NCBI GenBank assembly: GCA_032622095.1
Contig: CP136067.1
Location: 81,556,705-81,620,704 of the forward strand
DNA: 64,000 nucleotides
Source of the DNA: Siphonodentalium dalli
Lineage: Eukaryota; Mollusca; Scaphopoda; Gadilida; Siphonodentaliidae
Direction of reading: 5' to 3'
Of this stretch, positions 45,761 to 57,234 are shown in pieces (position 1 is the first letter of the stretch; each line of letters starts with the position of its first letter). The notes under the pieces were generated by a model. The model was not told where the DNA came from. It did not search any database and worked only from the letters and a program-made list of their open reading frames with translations. Position numbers and translations under genes: made by a program.

Positions 45761-47814
45761 CATAAAACAACATGTCTTTTGTCCCACCGGAGGTACGCCC
45801 CTTTTTCGACTTTAAATTTCAAATTGTGGGTTCTCCGGATGATAACTGGAGCAATATTCAACAAAATTTCTTGATATCCGCGCTGTTGTTCACCTTTCAC
45901 ATAGGTCAAGTTTGATTTTGGTCGTGGTCCGATTATTTTGGTCCTGGTCCGATTATTTTCGACGGTTTTATGTCCCATTTTAGACTAAGAAATCTAAACA
46001 TTTGGGTTGTTCGGATGACCACATGAGTGATATTCAACATAAGTTATTGATATTCACTACATGGCTCATAAGTGGTCAAGTTCGATTTTGGTCACGGTCC
46101 GATGATTTTTGGCACAGTCATGCTCCTGTCTCCCCTTAGAAATATTTGTTTTGCATGAATTTGACTTTTTGTTCTTTAAAAAAGCCAACGCCCCAACAAC
46201 CCACCTCTTTTTGGAAGACGTTGGGTCCGTGACATTGATGATTCTTCCGGTTCGGGTTTCTGTCATGACATGACACCCGATATCATGTTACTAACATAGT
46301 TATGCTTGTGTTTATATGAGTTTTTGCACGATCGATCCCTTCAACTCTCGGATGACCAAGTATTCCACCACGGAGAAATCTCAATTCATGACAACCGTGA
46401 ATTCAGAATATTTGATGCAACTGATCTGCCTGCACCAATAAGGATACGTTCACACAGCTGACAAATTGTCATGAATTTTTTTTCATAGATGGTTCCTATT
46501 GCATACAGTAATGCACTAAGTAATCGACTTCTTAACCACAGCATAATTATGGGTAACTTTTCAGTATTTAGTCGGAAATATGGCTTGTTGCCATTCATCG
46601 GAAAGCTCTCATGCTGCCTTTCCTGACAAGGAATTGCATTACGTGCGGTTTATAAGCACTATGCAGATGTTTGTTATTGTGGGCTGGTTTAGAAGTGAAC
46701 TATTTCTAGAATAGAGGTCCCCGTGGGAGTTCGTTGTGCATACATTGGGAGACCGTTCTATATTACGAATGACAACTTGCGTTATAAAGCATAGTATAAC
46801 ATGCCCATTCGGAGAAATAGAAAGTCGAGGTATAACAATGGAGCTGGGTTTTAAATATATAATATATCTATGATCTACAACACATATTACAGATATTTCG
46901 CAATAGTGAAAATGTATTGAATGTTTTCCTGACAACAACATGAACACCTGTATTGTCACGCATCCTGCGATGGTACTAACAGAAACGTTTCTGATTATTT
47001 CATGTTGGTAATTTATTGCGCACCAAAAGCAATCATTTACAGTAATCAATACACGTATGGACGTAGTCTTGTGTGGTGCCAAGGACATTCGTTCGCTGAC
47101 AGCAATCCGAGCGGGACCGTGTGTTTCAGCCGAATAATTAATTACCTCCTGTAGCCTCCAGGTGTTATAGTGCTCGAGATCACGCGGGTCCACATATTTC
47201 CGCTGGTGTCAGAATCGGGGGAGGCTTGGTGATATAAGTGGCATCCCTCGCATAAATCATATCGATATATTCAGTTAGGAAATTACTCGTTTTCTCCGTG
47301 CGAGGAGGCCCGTGTTTCACATCCAGTGAGATCTTACGCCACAACAGGTAACATTAACTTACATCTTGTTCGCGGTGGACATAATACGGCGAAAATGATA
47401 ATTTTGGTAAAATAACGGTTTCTTAACAACATCACTATGCACCGCCAACATCATATAACTAAATCAGCAGAACAGACCGTGCTGACGTTGGTGTATATGG
47501 TGCAAAGTGATGCTATTATGTTAAGAAAAAGTTTTTGATGTCGGTGGGTCATATTAATTTACCTATGACTGTATGACATTGGTGGTGTAATATGATGCGT
47601 TGTTTTTCCCAAATTATCATTTTCGCTGTCTCTGGCTAATCCGACCGATTTGCATGAAACATCCAAGAACATGTATATATATATGTTTTTAAATATTTTA
47701 ATAATGACTTTTCTCGTTGTTGCAAAAAGATCAGATGAGGCATCTTGATTGAGGGTACTTAGCAATGTTACAACCAACGCATACATTATTAAAATATTTT
47801 TAAATATATATATC
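45761..47814. other. Unannotated DNA with one imperfect hairpin
   Basis: About 47428-47535 pairs TTTCTTAACAACATCACTAT with its approximate complement. Otherwise nothing is recognised. Frames at 46639-47193 and elsewhere lack domains. Confidence 0.4.
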
Positions 47815-48085
47815 AGAATTATGGAGGCACGGACTCAGTATGAGTGTGCATTGCTTCATATGTGCTTAACTCAGTGAGCGTGAACAAATTCTCATTTCTT
47901 ATCGAAATAATCATGTGACGATCGGAATGGCAGATTGAGACGTCCCTCAAACCAGATCAAGCTTAAAAATAAGTCCAGATTTTCGCCCATGCCGGGGTTC
48001 GAACCCGCGCCAACATCGCCTGGCTAGCCCAGACTGGGGTTTTAAACAGATAATTTGTTTTTCTCTGAGTACATGTAGTTCGGAT
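47815..48085 (-). repeat. tRNA-like-headed SINE, minus strand
   Basis: On the minus strand GCGGGTTCGAACCCCGGC matches the RNA polymerase III B box with a T-arm-like context (47991-48008), preceded by GGGCTAGCCAGGCGATG. The body runs TTGATCTGG, TCTCAATCTGCCATTC, ATTTCGATAAGAAATGAGAA, AAGCACATATGAAGCAATGC and ACTGAGTCCGTGCC. The same order occurs at 57235-57410 and a tail piece at 9365-9435. A strict A box and a foldable tRNA are not evident, so this is a SINE rather than a tRNA gene. Confidence 0.65.
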
Positions 48086-48244
48086 TAGCCAAAAACCTCC
48101 AAAGTGACTATTTATTAAAGATAAAAATACTTTTTCTTAGCAGCATCATTTTTGCCCCATGCACCAACCGCCATATGCGATTGTCGTTAAAAATTGAGTA
48201 AAATATATATTTAACAAATCGAAATTATAAACGAGTGCACCACT
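48086..48244. other. Unannotated DNA
   Basis: A fragment at about 48128-48175 (TTTTTCTTAGCAGCATCA, GCACCAACCGCC) resembles the hairpin arm at 47428. Confidence 0.35.
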
Positions 48245-48248
48245 TTAA

Positions 48249-48456
48249 CCCTTTCAGTGGCAAGTCCGATTTTTGTATCAACCCATATTTCCTTGATCAT
48301 TTTTTTTTATTTATTGATTATAATAATGTGATACATGGATGGAAAGAGATCTAATAGCTTTTTCCATCAATGTATCACATTATTATAATCAATAAATTTG
48401 AAAAATGATCAAGGAAATATGGGTTGATACAAAAATCGGACTTGGCACTGAAAGGT
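48249..48456. mobile_element. Palindromic TTAA-type MITE, about 208 bp
   Basis: Two arms of about 100 bp are near-perfect inverses: CCCTTTCAGTGGCAAGTCCG against CGGACTTGGCACTGAAAGG. TTAA lies at 48245-48248 and 48457-48460. No ORF. Confidence 0.75.
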
Positions 48457-48517
48457 TTAACAAACGCATCGCTGTTGATCCAATACGTTACAAGTGAGTT
48501 CATGTGTTCGAAAACCT

Positions 48518-48587
48518 CCTCACTTCTATAACGGCCATTGTGTACATAGCTCTGTATATACATTTATATGATTGAGTGAAATAAAGC
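48518..48587 (+). repeat. LINE 3' tail (same family as the 31155-35375 element)
   Basis: AACGGCCATTGTGTACATAG, CTCTGTATATAC and TGATTGAGTGAAATAAAGC match the reverse complement of 31155-31260. The tail resumes as AATTCAATTCA right of the foldback element (53557 onward), showing that element inserted into it. Confidence 0.75.
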
Positions 48588-51500
48588 GGTGTGACTAATT
48601 ACCGCCAGGGACCGCCCGGGGACCGCACGGGACCGCCCGGGACCGCCCGGGTGGCCCCACGGGCCCGTGGACACAATATCTCGACAGAATAACGTAGCTA
48701 CATGCCACCTGAGGGCAACATAGAAAAAATTACTCGCTCGCTCGTCTCCGGCCGGTCATATTAACCCCACAAATGCCGATATTGGTTAAAATAGCCTGGG
48801 TGATTACTGGTGTCTTCGTGTGTTTTCAGACAGATTATTTTGGTGATTCTCGGTAGTGCAATACACCTGAGTGTTAATTCCATGTATTGACTCGTTGACG
48901 CGTCCACGGCCGATGTTATTAACCCCTCACATTCCGGTAAAATAGTGCATAAACAAAATAACATTGGAACCGCCCGGGACCGCCCGGGCGGCCCCATGGG
49001 CCCGTGGACACTATATCTCGACGTTATAACATAGCGACAAACAACATGAGGTCAACCTAGAAAATGTTACTCGCTCGCTCGACCCCGGCCGGTGTTATTA
49101 ACCCCTCAAAATCCGACAAAATGGTATATAAACAAAAAGTACATTGGGACCGCCCGGGACCGCCCGGGTGGCCCCACGTGCCCGTGGACACAATATCTCG
49201 ACGTTATAACGTAGCGACATACCCCACGAGGTCAACATAGAAAGTGTTACTCGCTCGCTCGACTCCGGCCGGTGTTATTAACCCCTCAATATCCGATAAA
49301 ATGGTATATAAACAAAAAGAACATTGGGACCGCCCGGGACCGCCCGGGAGGCCCCATGGGCCAGTGGACACTATATCTCGACGTTATAACGTAGCGACAT
49401 ACCCCACGAGGTCAACCTAGAAAATGTTACTCGCTCGCTCGACCCCGGCTGGTGTTATTAACCCCTCAAAAACCGATAAAATGGTATATAAACAAAAAGA
49501 ACATCGGGACCGCCCGGGAGGCCCCATGGGCCCGTGGACAATATATCTCGACGTTATAACGTAGCGACATACCCCACGAGGTCAACCTGCAAAATGGTAC
49601 TCGCTCCCTCGACACCGGCCGGCGTTATTAACCCCTCAAAATCCGATAAAATGGTATATAAACAAAAAGAACATTGGGACCGCCCGGGACCGCCCGGGAC
49701 CGCCCGGGATGCCACATGGGCCCGTGGACACAATATCTCGACGTTATAACGTAGCGACATACCCCACGAGGTCAACCTAGAAAATGTTACTCGCTCGCTC
49801 GACCCCGGCCGGTGTTATTAACCCCTCAAAATCCGATAAAATGGTATATAAACAAAAAGAACATCGGAACCGCCCGGGAGGCCCCATGGGCCCGTGGACA
49901 ATATATCTCGACGTTATAACGTAGCGACATACCCCACGAGGTCAACCTGCAAAATGGTACTCGCTCCCTCGACACCGGCCGGCGTTATTAACCCCTCAAA
50001 ATCCGATAAAATGGTATATAAACAAAAAGAACATTGGGACCGCCCGGGACCGCCCGGGAGGCCACATGGGCCCGTGGACACAATATCTCGACGTTATAAC
50101 GTAGCGACATGCCACCTGATGGGCAACATAACAACATTTACTCACTCGCTCGTCTCCGGCCGGTCATATTAACCCCACAAATGCCGATATTGGCTAAAAG
50201 AGCCTGGGTGATTACTGGTGTCTTCGTGTGTTTTCAGACAGATTATTTTGGTGATTCTCGGTAGTGCAATACACCTGAGTGTTAATTCCATGTATTGACT
50301 CGTTGACGCGTCCACGGCCGATGTTATTAACCCCTCACATTCCGGTAAAATAGTGCATAAACAAAAGAACATTGGAACCGCCCGGGACCGCCCGGGCGGC
50401 CCCATGGGCCCGTGGACACTATATATCGACGTTATAACGTAGCGACATACCCCACGAGGTCAACCTAGAAAATGTTACTCGCTCGCTCGACCCCGGCCGG
50501 TGTTATTAACCCCTCAAAGTCCGACAAAATGGTATATAAACAAAAAGTACATTGGGACCGCCCGGGACCGCCCGGGTGGCCCCACGTGCCCGTGGACACA
50601 ATATCTCGACGTTATAACGTAGCGACATACCACACGAGGTCAACATAGAAAATGTTACTCGCTCGCTCGACTCCGGCCGGTGTTATTAACCCCTCAAAAT
50701 CCGATAAAATGGTATATAAACAAAAAGAACATTGGGACCGCCCTGGAGGCCCCATGGGCCAGTGGACACTATATCTCGACGTTATAACGTAGCGACATGC
50801 CACCTGAGGGCAACATAACAACATTTACTCGCTCGCTCGTCTCCGGCCGGTCATATTAACCCCACAAATGGCGATATTGGCTAAAAGAGCCTGGGTGATT
50901 ACTGGTGTCTTCGTGTGTTTTCAGACAGATTATTTTGGTGATTCTCGGTAGTGAAATACACCTGAGTGTTAATTCCATGTATTGACTCGTTGACGCGTCC
51001 ACGGCCGATGTTATTAACCCCTCAAATTCCGGTAAAATAGTGCATAAACAAAAGAATCTTGGAACCGCCCGGGACCGCCCGGGCGGCCCCATGGGCCCGT
51101 GAACACTATATATCGACGTTATAACATAGCGACATACCACACGAGGTCAACCTAGAAAATGTTACTCGCTCGCTCGACCCCGGCCGGTGTTATTAACCCC
51201 TCAAAATCCGACAAAATTGTATATTAACAAAAAGTACATTGGGACCGCCCGGGACCGCCCGGGTGGCCCCACGTGCCCGCGGACACAATATCTCGACGTT
51301 ATAACGTAGCGACATACCCCACGAGGTCAACCTGCAAAATGGTACTCGCTCGCTCGACTCCGGTCGGCGTTATTAACCCCTCAAAACCCGACAAAATGGT
51401 ATATAGACAAAAAGAACATTGGGACCGCCCGGGTGGCCCCAAGTGCCCGTGGACACAATATCTCGACGTTATAACGTAGCGACATGCCACATGAGGGCAA

Positions 51501-51619
51501 CATAGAAAAATTTACTCGCTCGCTCGTCTCCGGTCGGTCAAATTAACCCCACAAATGCCGATATTGGCTAAAAGAGCCTGTGTGATTACTGGTGTCTTCG
51601 TGTGTTTTCAGACAGATTC
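48588..51619 (+). repeat. Foldback left arm: 180-bp units
   Basis: Units contain GACCGCCCGGGACCGCCCGG, ATATCTCGACGTTATAACGT, GTTACTCGCTCGCTCGAC, CCGGCCGGTGTTATTAACCC and ATGGTATATAAACAAAAAGA. Period 180 bp where regular (49141, 49321, 49501). Longer variant units with TGGTGTCTTCGTGTGTTTTC and CACCTGAGTGTTAATTCCAT begin near 48770, 50180, 50870 and 51550. Frames in the array are artefacts. Confidence 0.92.
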
Positions 51620-51944
51620 GCATATGGCGGTTTTACTAAATGTGAATATTATAACAACATTGCTTAACGTGAACGCTGACCACGCCTTTAAACATGTATT
51701 ATATCTGTGAATCGTATTTCGTGTACCGTTTGTAAATTCCGATCACACATTGAGAGTTGTTAAAAACGCTCTTCGTTCGCGAAGACTATTTTCGGCGACG
51801 ATTTTATTTGAATGGTTTCGGAAGACAAAAATATTATAAACATGTCAATTTGACACACTCTTAAATCTCTTTTTTCCTGGCCGCTGAAATTTTGCTGGCC
51901 AGTATATATGACACACCTAATTTATTGTGAAATTCCACCATGAT
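51620..51944. other. Foldback central spacer
   Basis: Single-copy-looking, AT-rich, no ORF. Contains TTCGTTCGCGAA (about 51772-51783). Confidence 0.7.
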
Positions 51945-53547
51945 AAGGTCCCGGGCGGTCCCAAGGTTCATTTTGTTTGTACACTATTTTACCGGAATTT
52001 GAGGGGTTAATAACATCGGCCGTGGACGCGACAACGAGTCAATATATGGAATTAACACTCAGGTGTATTGCACTACCGCGAATCACCAAATAATCTGTCT
52101 GAAAACACAGGAAGACACCCGTAATCATCCAGACTCTTTTAGCCAATATCGGCATTTGTTGGGTTAGTATGACCGGCCGGAGACGACCGAGCGAGTAAAT
52201 TTTTCTATGTTGCCCTCAGGTGGCATATCGCTACGTTATAACGTCGAGATATTGTGTCCACGGGCACGTGGGGCCTCCCGGGCGGTCCCGGGCAGTCCAA
52301 ATGTTCTTTTTGTTTATATACCATTTTATCGGATTTTGAGGGGTTAATAACACCGGCCGGAGTCGAGCGAGGGAGTAACATTTTCTAGGTTGACCTCGTG
52401 GTGTATGTTGCTATGTTATAACGTCGAGATATAGTGTCCACGGGCCCATGGGGCCTCCCGGGCGGTCCCGGGCGGTCCCAATGTACTTTTTGTTTATATA
52501 CCATTTTATCGGATTTTGAGGGGTTAATAACACCGGCCGGAGTCGAGCGAGCGAGTAACATTTTCTAGGTTGACCGCATGGGGTATGTCGCTACGTTATA
52601 ACGTCGAGATATTGTGTCCACGGGCACGTGGGGCCACCCGGGCGGTCCCGGGCGGTCCCAATGTACTTTTTGTTTATATACCATTTTATCGGCTTTTGAG
52701 GGGTTAATAACACCGGCCGGAGTCTAGCAAGCGAGTAACATTTTCTAGGTTGACCTCGTGGTGTATGTCGCTATGTTATAACGTCGAGATATAGTGTCCA
52801 CGGGCCCATGGGGCCTCCCGGGCGGTCCCGGGCGGTCCCAATGTACTTTTTGTTTATATACCATTTTATCGGATTTTGAGGGGTTAATAACACCGGCCGG
52901 AGTCGAGCGAGCGAGTAACATTTTCTAGGTTGACCTCGTGGGGTATGTCGCTACGTTATAACGTCGAGATATTGTGTCCACGGGCACGTGGGGCCACCCG
53001 GGCGGTCCCGGGCGGTCCCAATGTACTTTTTGTTTATATACCATTTTGTCGGATTTTGAGGGGTTAATAACACCGGCCGGGGTCGAGCGAGCGAGTAACA
53101 TTTTCTAGGTTGACCTCGTGTGGTATGTCGCTATGTTATAACGTCGAGATATAGTGTCCACGGGCCCATGGGGCCACCCGGGCGGTTCCAATGTTCTTTT
53201 GTTTATGCACTATTTTACCGGTATTTGAGGGGTTAATAACATCGGCCGTGGACGCGTCAACGAGTCAATACATGGAATTAACACTCAGGTGTATTGAACT
53301 ACCGAGAATCACCAAAATAATCTGTCTGAAAACACACGAAGACACCAGTAATCATCCAGGCTATTTTAGCCAATATCGGCATTTGTGGGGTTAATAAGAC
53401 CGGCCGGAGACGAGCGAACGAGTAAATTTTTCTATGTTGCCCTCAGGTGGCATGTCGCTACGTTATACCGTCGAGATATTGTGTCCACAAGCCCATGGGG
53501 CCACCCAGGCGGTCCCGGGCGGTCCCGGGCGGTAATTAGTCACACCC
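51945..53547 (-). repeat. Foldback right arm: inverted 180-bp units
   Basis: The same units as the left arm, reversed (TTTTGTTTATATACCATTTT, GTCGAGATATTGTGTCCACG). About half as long as the left arm, so the arms have changed copy number independently. Long-variant units at about 52000-52170 and 53220-53400. Confidence 0.92.
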
Positions 53548-53556
53548 AAATAAAGC

Positions 53557-53776
53557 AATTCAATTCATAATTCACAATCGCTTGAGCCGATTCCTTAAAT
53601 TCCAACGCTAATCGATCGGGTAAAAGCAATATTTTACAAATATGGTACACATCACCAGGATAAACTGTTAGGCAACTTATAAAACAGACGATGAATACAA
53701 AATTCACGAACACCACCGGATACATGTCCAAGCTTTAATACAGGCAAAAATGTTCCGTCGATATCAAACTCAATAT
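53557..53776. other. Flank of the foldback element
   Basis: Begins with the displaced LINE tail repeat AATTCAATTCA; no other feature recognised. Confidence 0.4.
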
Positions 53777-54010
53777 TTATCGATAAATATTTTGTATAAT
53801 ATTTCTACATCTATTGGGGGCAGGGGTAATAACAAAAATCAGAGCATAACACTCAAACAGAATATGCACAAGCTTATCGACGAAACCCCGTCCGCAGGCA
53901 CCGCACGTGGAAGGTGTTGAGATAGCTTCAGAACAAATGAGCACGCAGTCAGTATTTGTCAGCATGGAAAGCATTAACCCCCATTTGACCAACTCCAATT
54001 GTGTACACAA
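53777..54010 (-). pseudogene. Possible LINE C-terminal zinc-knuckle remnant
   Basis: 77-residue frame with CGACGRGFVDKLVHILFEC, a C-x2-C...H-x4-C spacing like the C-terminal motif of LINE ORF2 proteins (compare CRLCFKDVGDEYHFTLKCEE in the other LINE). No reverse transcriptase adjoins. It may be chance. Confidence 0.3.
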
Positions 54011-54968
54011 GTGGATATATTCTGTATTTTGTTTTGATCAGTTGATTTATTAGTTTGTGAGAATATTAATCCCTTGCACCCAACCATAGACATATGCCAT
54101 ATGATTTGATAACTGAACTATTTGTCATCCTATTGGCAATTGTGTTGATAATTCATGGCACGTTTTCAAGTTTTATGATGAAACACCCGGCATGTATAAT
54201 TAAAACTATTAATATATTGTGGTATACATTGATCGAACTTGAAGATATTAACCCTACATCCAACCATGACATGAAAACATGTTATACGAAGCAATACTTT
54301 GTCTGATCAGTTGCATATTATTACATACCCACGTTAAAGGTACTCAATCGGATCAGACGGTCCCCATGCATATCATCAAGATACAACAATAACAACATTT
54401 CTTCAAAATACGCTTTAGTTATCAGAATCAATTTATTGCAACGAAATAATGCTAACCACTGTCAACCATGGTATCAAATTTCCCAAAACTTGTTATTTAT
54501 CAACATTTTGTTCAACGAAATATGGCCGTATTATCACTTAAGTATCACGAAATTTGGCCGTATTATAACTTGATTTTATAGTTATCCATCTCCGTCCGCA
54601 ATTTTGTCCGAAACCTTCCGATTGACCACGTGTTTCTGTGCCACATATTATTACACAACTCGAGAAATAACAAGCTATAAAAATCGATATCTGATCACGC
54701 TGAGCTTTGATTGGTGGGTTCCTCGACTCGAATCAGATATGTTTTACCCCCGAAGCCAAAGAAATAGTAACTTAGGAGCGTCTGATCGGATTGGGTACCT
54801 TTAATGATACAACCCCCTTGATATATATTTCTAATCGTCTCCCAGATATCTCTGGTTTTGAGTCGTATGGTTGAAGGTACGGTCGGCCTCTCATTTGGAA
54901 CAGTCATATTCTGTTTTATATTGATGGTTTTTCGATTGCTGTGGTCGCTATGGTTGAAGGTATATGGG
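54011..54968. other. AT-rich DNA, nothing recognised
   Basis: Short frames without domains. Confidence 0.4.
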
Positions 54969-54972
54969 TTAA

Positions 54973-55364
54973 CCCTTTACCCAACAGAACGGCCCTGTGC
55001 CAATGCATTCTCTTATATATGCGAGTCGACCATAGGTCGCCTCGCATATATAAGAGAATGCATTGGCTTAACACATTAAAAATTATAAAATTGTTAAAGA
55101 ATGTAAGAAAAAATGGTAAAAAGTGTTAAAAAAAGATTTTTTTTAGGCCAATGCATTCTCTTATATATGCGAGGCGACCTATGGTCGACTCGCATATATA
55201 AGAGAATGCATTGGCACAGGGCATAACTGTAACTATCACAATGTGGTCAAGGAGCCGGTTCCAATGATATCCATATTTGTATAGTTCTATTGAGACAGAC
55301 CGAAGATATTTTAGGCTGTTTAAGCTTTATTTGGCCGGTTTTGGCCGGTTTGTTGGGTAAAGGG
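54973..55364. mobile_element. TTAA-flanked MITE built of two mutually inverted hairpins
   Basis: TTAA at 54969-54972 and 55365-55368; ends CCCTTTACCCAACA and TGTTGGGTAAAGGG. Inside, 54992-55067 and 55147-55222 are perfect 76-bp inverted copies of each other, and each contains a 69-bp hairpin (GCCAATGCATTCTC..., loop at GTCGACCATAGGTCGC). The 79-bp centre is A-rich. No ORF. Confidence 0.85.
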
Positions 55365-55368
55365 TTAA

Positions 55369-55617
55369 CCATCCGACTATCGTGATCGGCCTATCGGCCA
55401 ATATCTGTCATTGTCATGTTCCTCGAAAACTTAGAATTTGTTGAATTGTTCAAATGAGTATTTCTATTTATAGCTGTTGGATAGTTTTATGATAAATTGG
55501 TTGTTCTCGTGGAAATAGAGGTCAAGTTTGAATTTATGTTTGGTGCGATTTTCCGATTCATTTTAACTCCTGTTGTGATTAGGGATTTCACGTGGTGGAA
55601 GACGGATGGTGATTGTT
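55369..55617. other. Unannotated DNA
   Basis: Nothing recognised. Confidence 0.35.
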
Positions 55618-55950
55618 GGTGAGACCACAACTTTGGTCAGCATCAGTTGGAAATTTATATCAAAATAGGTTAAAATTGTTCGCATTTGATTTTCAAACCA
55701 GTATTTATTGTGAAATTTAATTTTGTTAGACAAATAGTAAAGACTAAATTTATCCACTTTCCTGGGTATCTATCAAATTTTGGACTGAAATGGCCATATT
55801 AGTTGAACAACATGTTCTTATCATAGTATAGTAAGTGCCATGTTTGAAAGCTTGACGTAGCAGGTGTTGGAAAATTCGAACGGGGTGCAAATACAAGTTC
55901 ATACATATGGGAATTTTCATCTGGTTCAGGGGGTGGTGTGCATGCAAGTG
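55618..55950. repeat. Dispersed repeat shared with two other elements
   Basis: ATCAGTTGGAAATTT, GACTGAAATGGCCAT and GGGTGCAAATA...CTGGTTCAGGG blocks recur at about 40640-40800 (inside the Harbinger-like element) and about 37020-37150 (inside the GGGGCC element). Confidence 0.55.
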
Positions 55951-56521
55951 GAATTTACAAGAGCTTCTGTTATGCCGGGGGTCATTAAACAATTGTCGCA
56001 TTGTGGACCAACACATCGTTAATCCTGAACATTTACTCATACCCGTTCTTATCGCGGATTTGATAATGTTCCATTGTAATCCGCGACTGCAAAAACACAG
56101 ATCGGCGTTCCGGTATAGCGCTAAAATAGATCAAGTCATTAAATCGCGGTTTCGCATCAATTAAATTAACGTAATGAATAGGATAATAAGTGCAAAACCC
56201 AAGAGTGGTCTCTTTGTAATTATTTCACACTTATTTTGATGTGTACACCATACATCATGTATACGAATATTTCACCGCCAGTTCACATTAATGCTATATT
56301 GTATGCATATTATTTACTTGTTTCTGTTCATTTCTTGTTTATTTGTTTATGCCTCTCTCGTTGATACACATGTTCCATGCCATGCCTGCCAAATATGCTA
56401 TAACATTAATGACAAAACATACCCACTCTTACAAATCCGGTACACAAGAACAGCAGTAATATTGTATATTGTTGCCCACCAAACTATTAAGTAATGTACG
56501 CAGAATTAAATATGTATCGGG
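55951..56521. other. Unannotated DNA
   Basis: Nothing recognised. Confidence 0.35.
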
Positions 56522-56633
56522 TAAGGGTACGTTCATACGCTGGCAATATTGCACTGCAAACTGCAAAAATGCCAGATGCAAAATTGCCAAAACGGATTAA
56601 TTTCTGCCCGCTGTCAACAAATCAGCGTTAGTA

Positions 56634-56969
56634 GTGATCAATGAACGACAGCCGTTTTGCGTGATTGATGAGCTGTTTGCAATATATCAGAACACGGTGC
56701 GTGTTGGTATTCTTAGGCCAGTCAAAATAATGTCACTTGATATGTTGGAATGTGATATCGCCACGGCCAGCTCTCTCGATGGGATGCTGCTCATATATGA
56801 GTACAATAAACGTCACCTAGACAGGAGATGGTGCGTCCGCACTTGGCTCAACGAAGATAACCGACGAATTCAAATCTTCCCGGGTATCATCCCAAACTCC
56901 AAACTTGTCATTCCAATAATTTTAGTCACATACTCGTTGGTCTTCATGTTAAGCAAAACAATAAGTTAA
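56634..56969 (+). pseudogene. Harbinger transposase N-terminal fragment (possible)
   Basis: 111-residue frame. Near residues 64-74 RRWCVRTWLNEDNRR resembles the RRxWVxPWL motif near the start of PIF/Harbinger nucleases. Nothing after it matches the DDE domain, and a stop follows at 56967. This fits an internally deleted copy. The motif is short, so the call is tentative; the terminal repeats support it. Confidence 0.45.
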
Positions 56970-57234
56970 GAAAAATGGGGGAGGGGACGTGGTTCACTGG
57001 TGCTGATGTTAAACAAAACAAAGAAATCAAATAAATAGTAATACAAGTTAATCAAAAGCACACAATATATTGTTATTCAAATGGCATGAATAATAATATA
57101 GGCCCATATATGCTTTATCAATGCCAAAGACTAACATCCCATTATCCCTACTGTTAGACCCCACCCCACCACCGCGACGACACAACCAGTCACATTTAAA
57201 CCACTACAATTACATCGATATCGCAGTCTTGGTA

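Larger units (their letters stand above)
48588..53547. mobile_element. Foldback transposon with tandem-repeat inverted arms
   Basis: Ends GGTGTGACTAATTACCGCC and inverted GGGTGTGACTAATTACCGCC. A 9-bp target duplication AAATAAAGC flanks it (48579-48587, 53548-53556). Arms are 180-bp GC-rich tandem units in opposite orientation; a 325-bp unrelated centre holds no ORF. The structure is that of foldback elements. A 9-bp duplication suits Mutator-like mobilisation, which is inference. No transposase is present. Confidence 0.88.

Noticed and set aside
46639..47193. 184-residue minus-strand frame
   Set aside because: No recognisable domain, no splice or polyadenylation support, and composition typical of translated AT-rich non-coding DNA.
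47991..48075. A tRNA gene on the minus strand
   Set aside because: The B box is good, but I cannot fold an acceptor stem or anticodon arm, and the sequence continues into a body shared with another copy at 57235. It fits a SINE.
48761..51490. Several repeated 60-94-residue frames starting MGPPGRSRAVP or MDNISRRYNV
   Set aside because: They are translations of the foldback 180-bp unit, repeated only because the DNA is.
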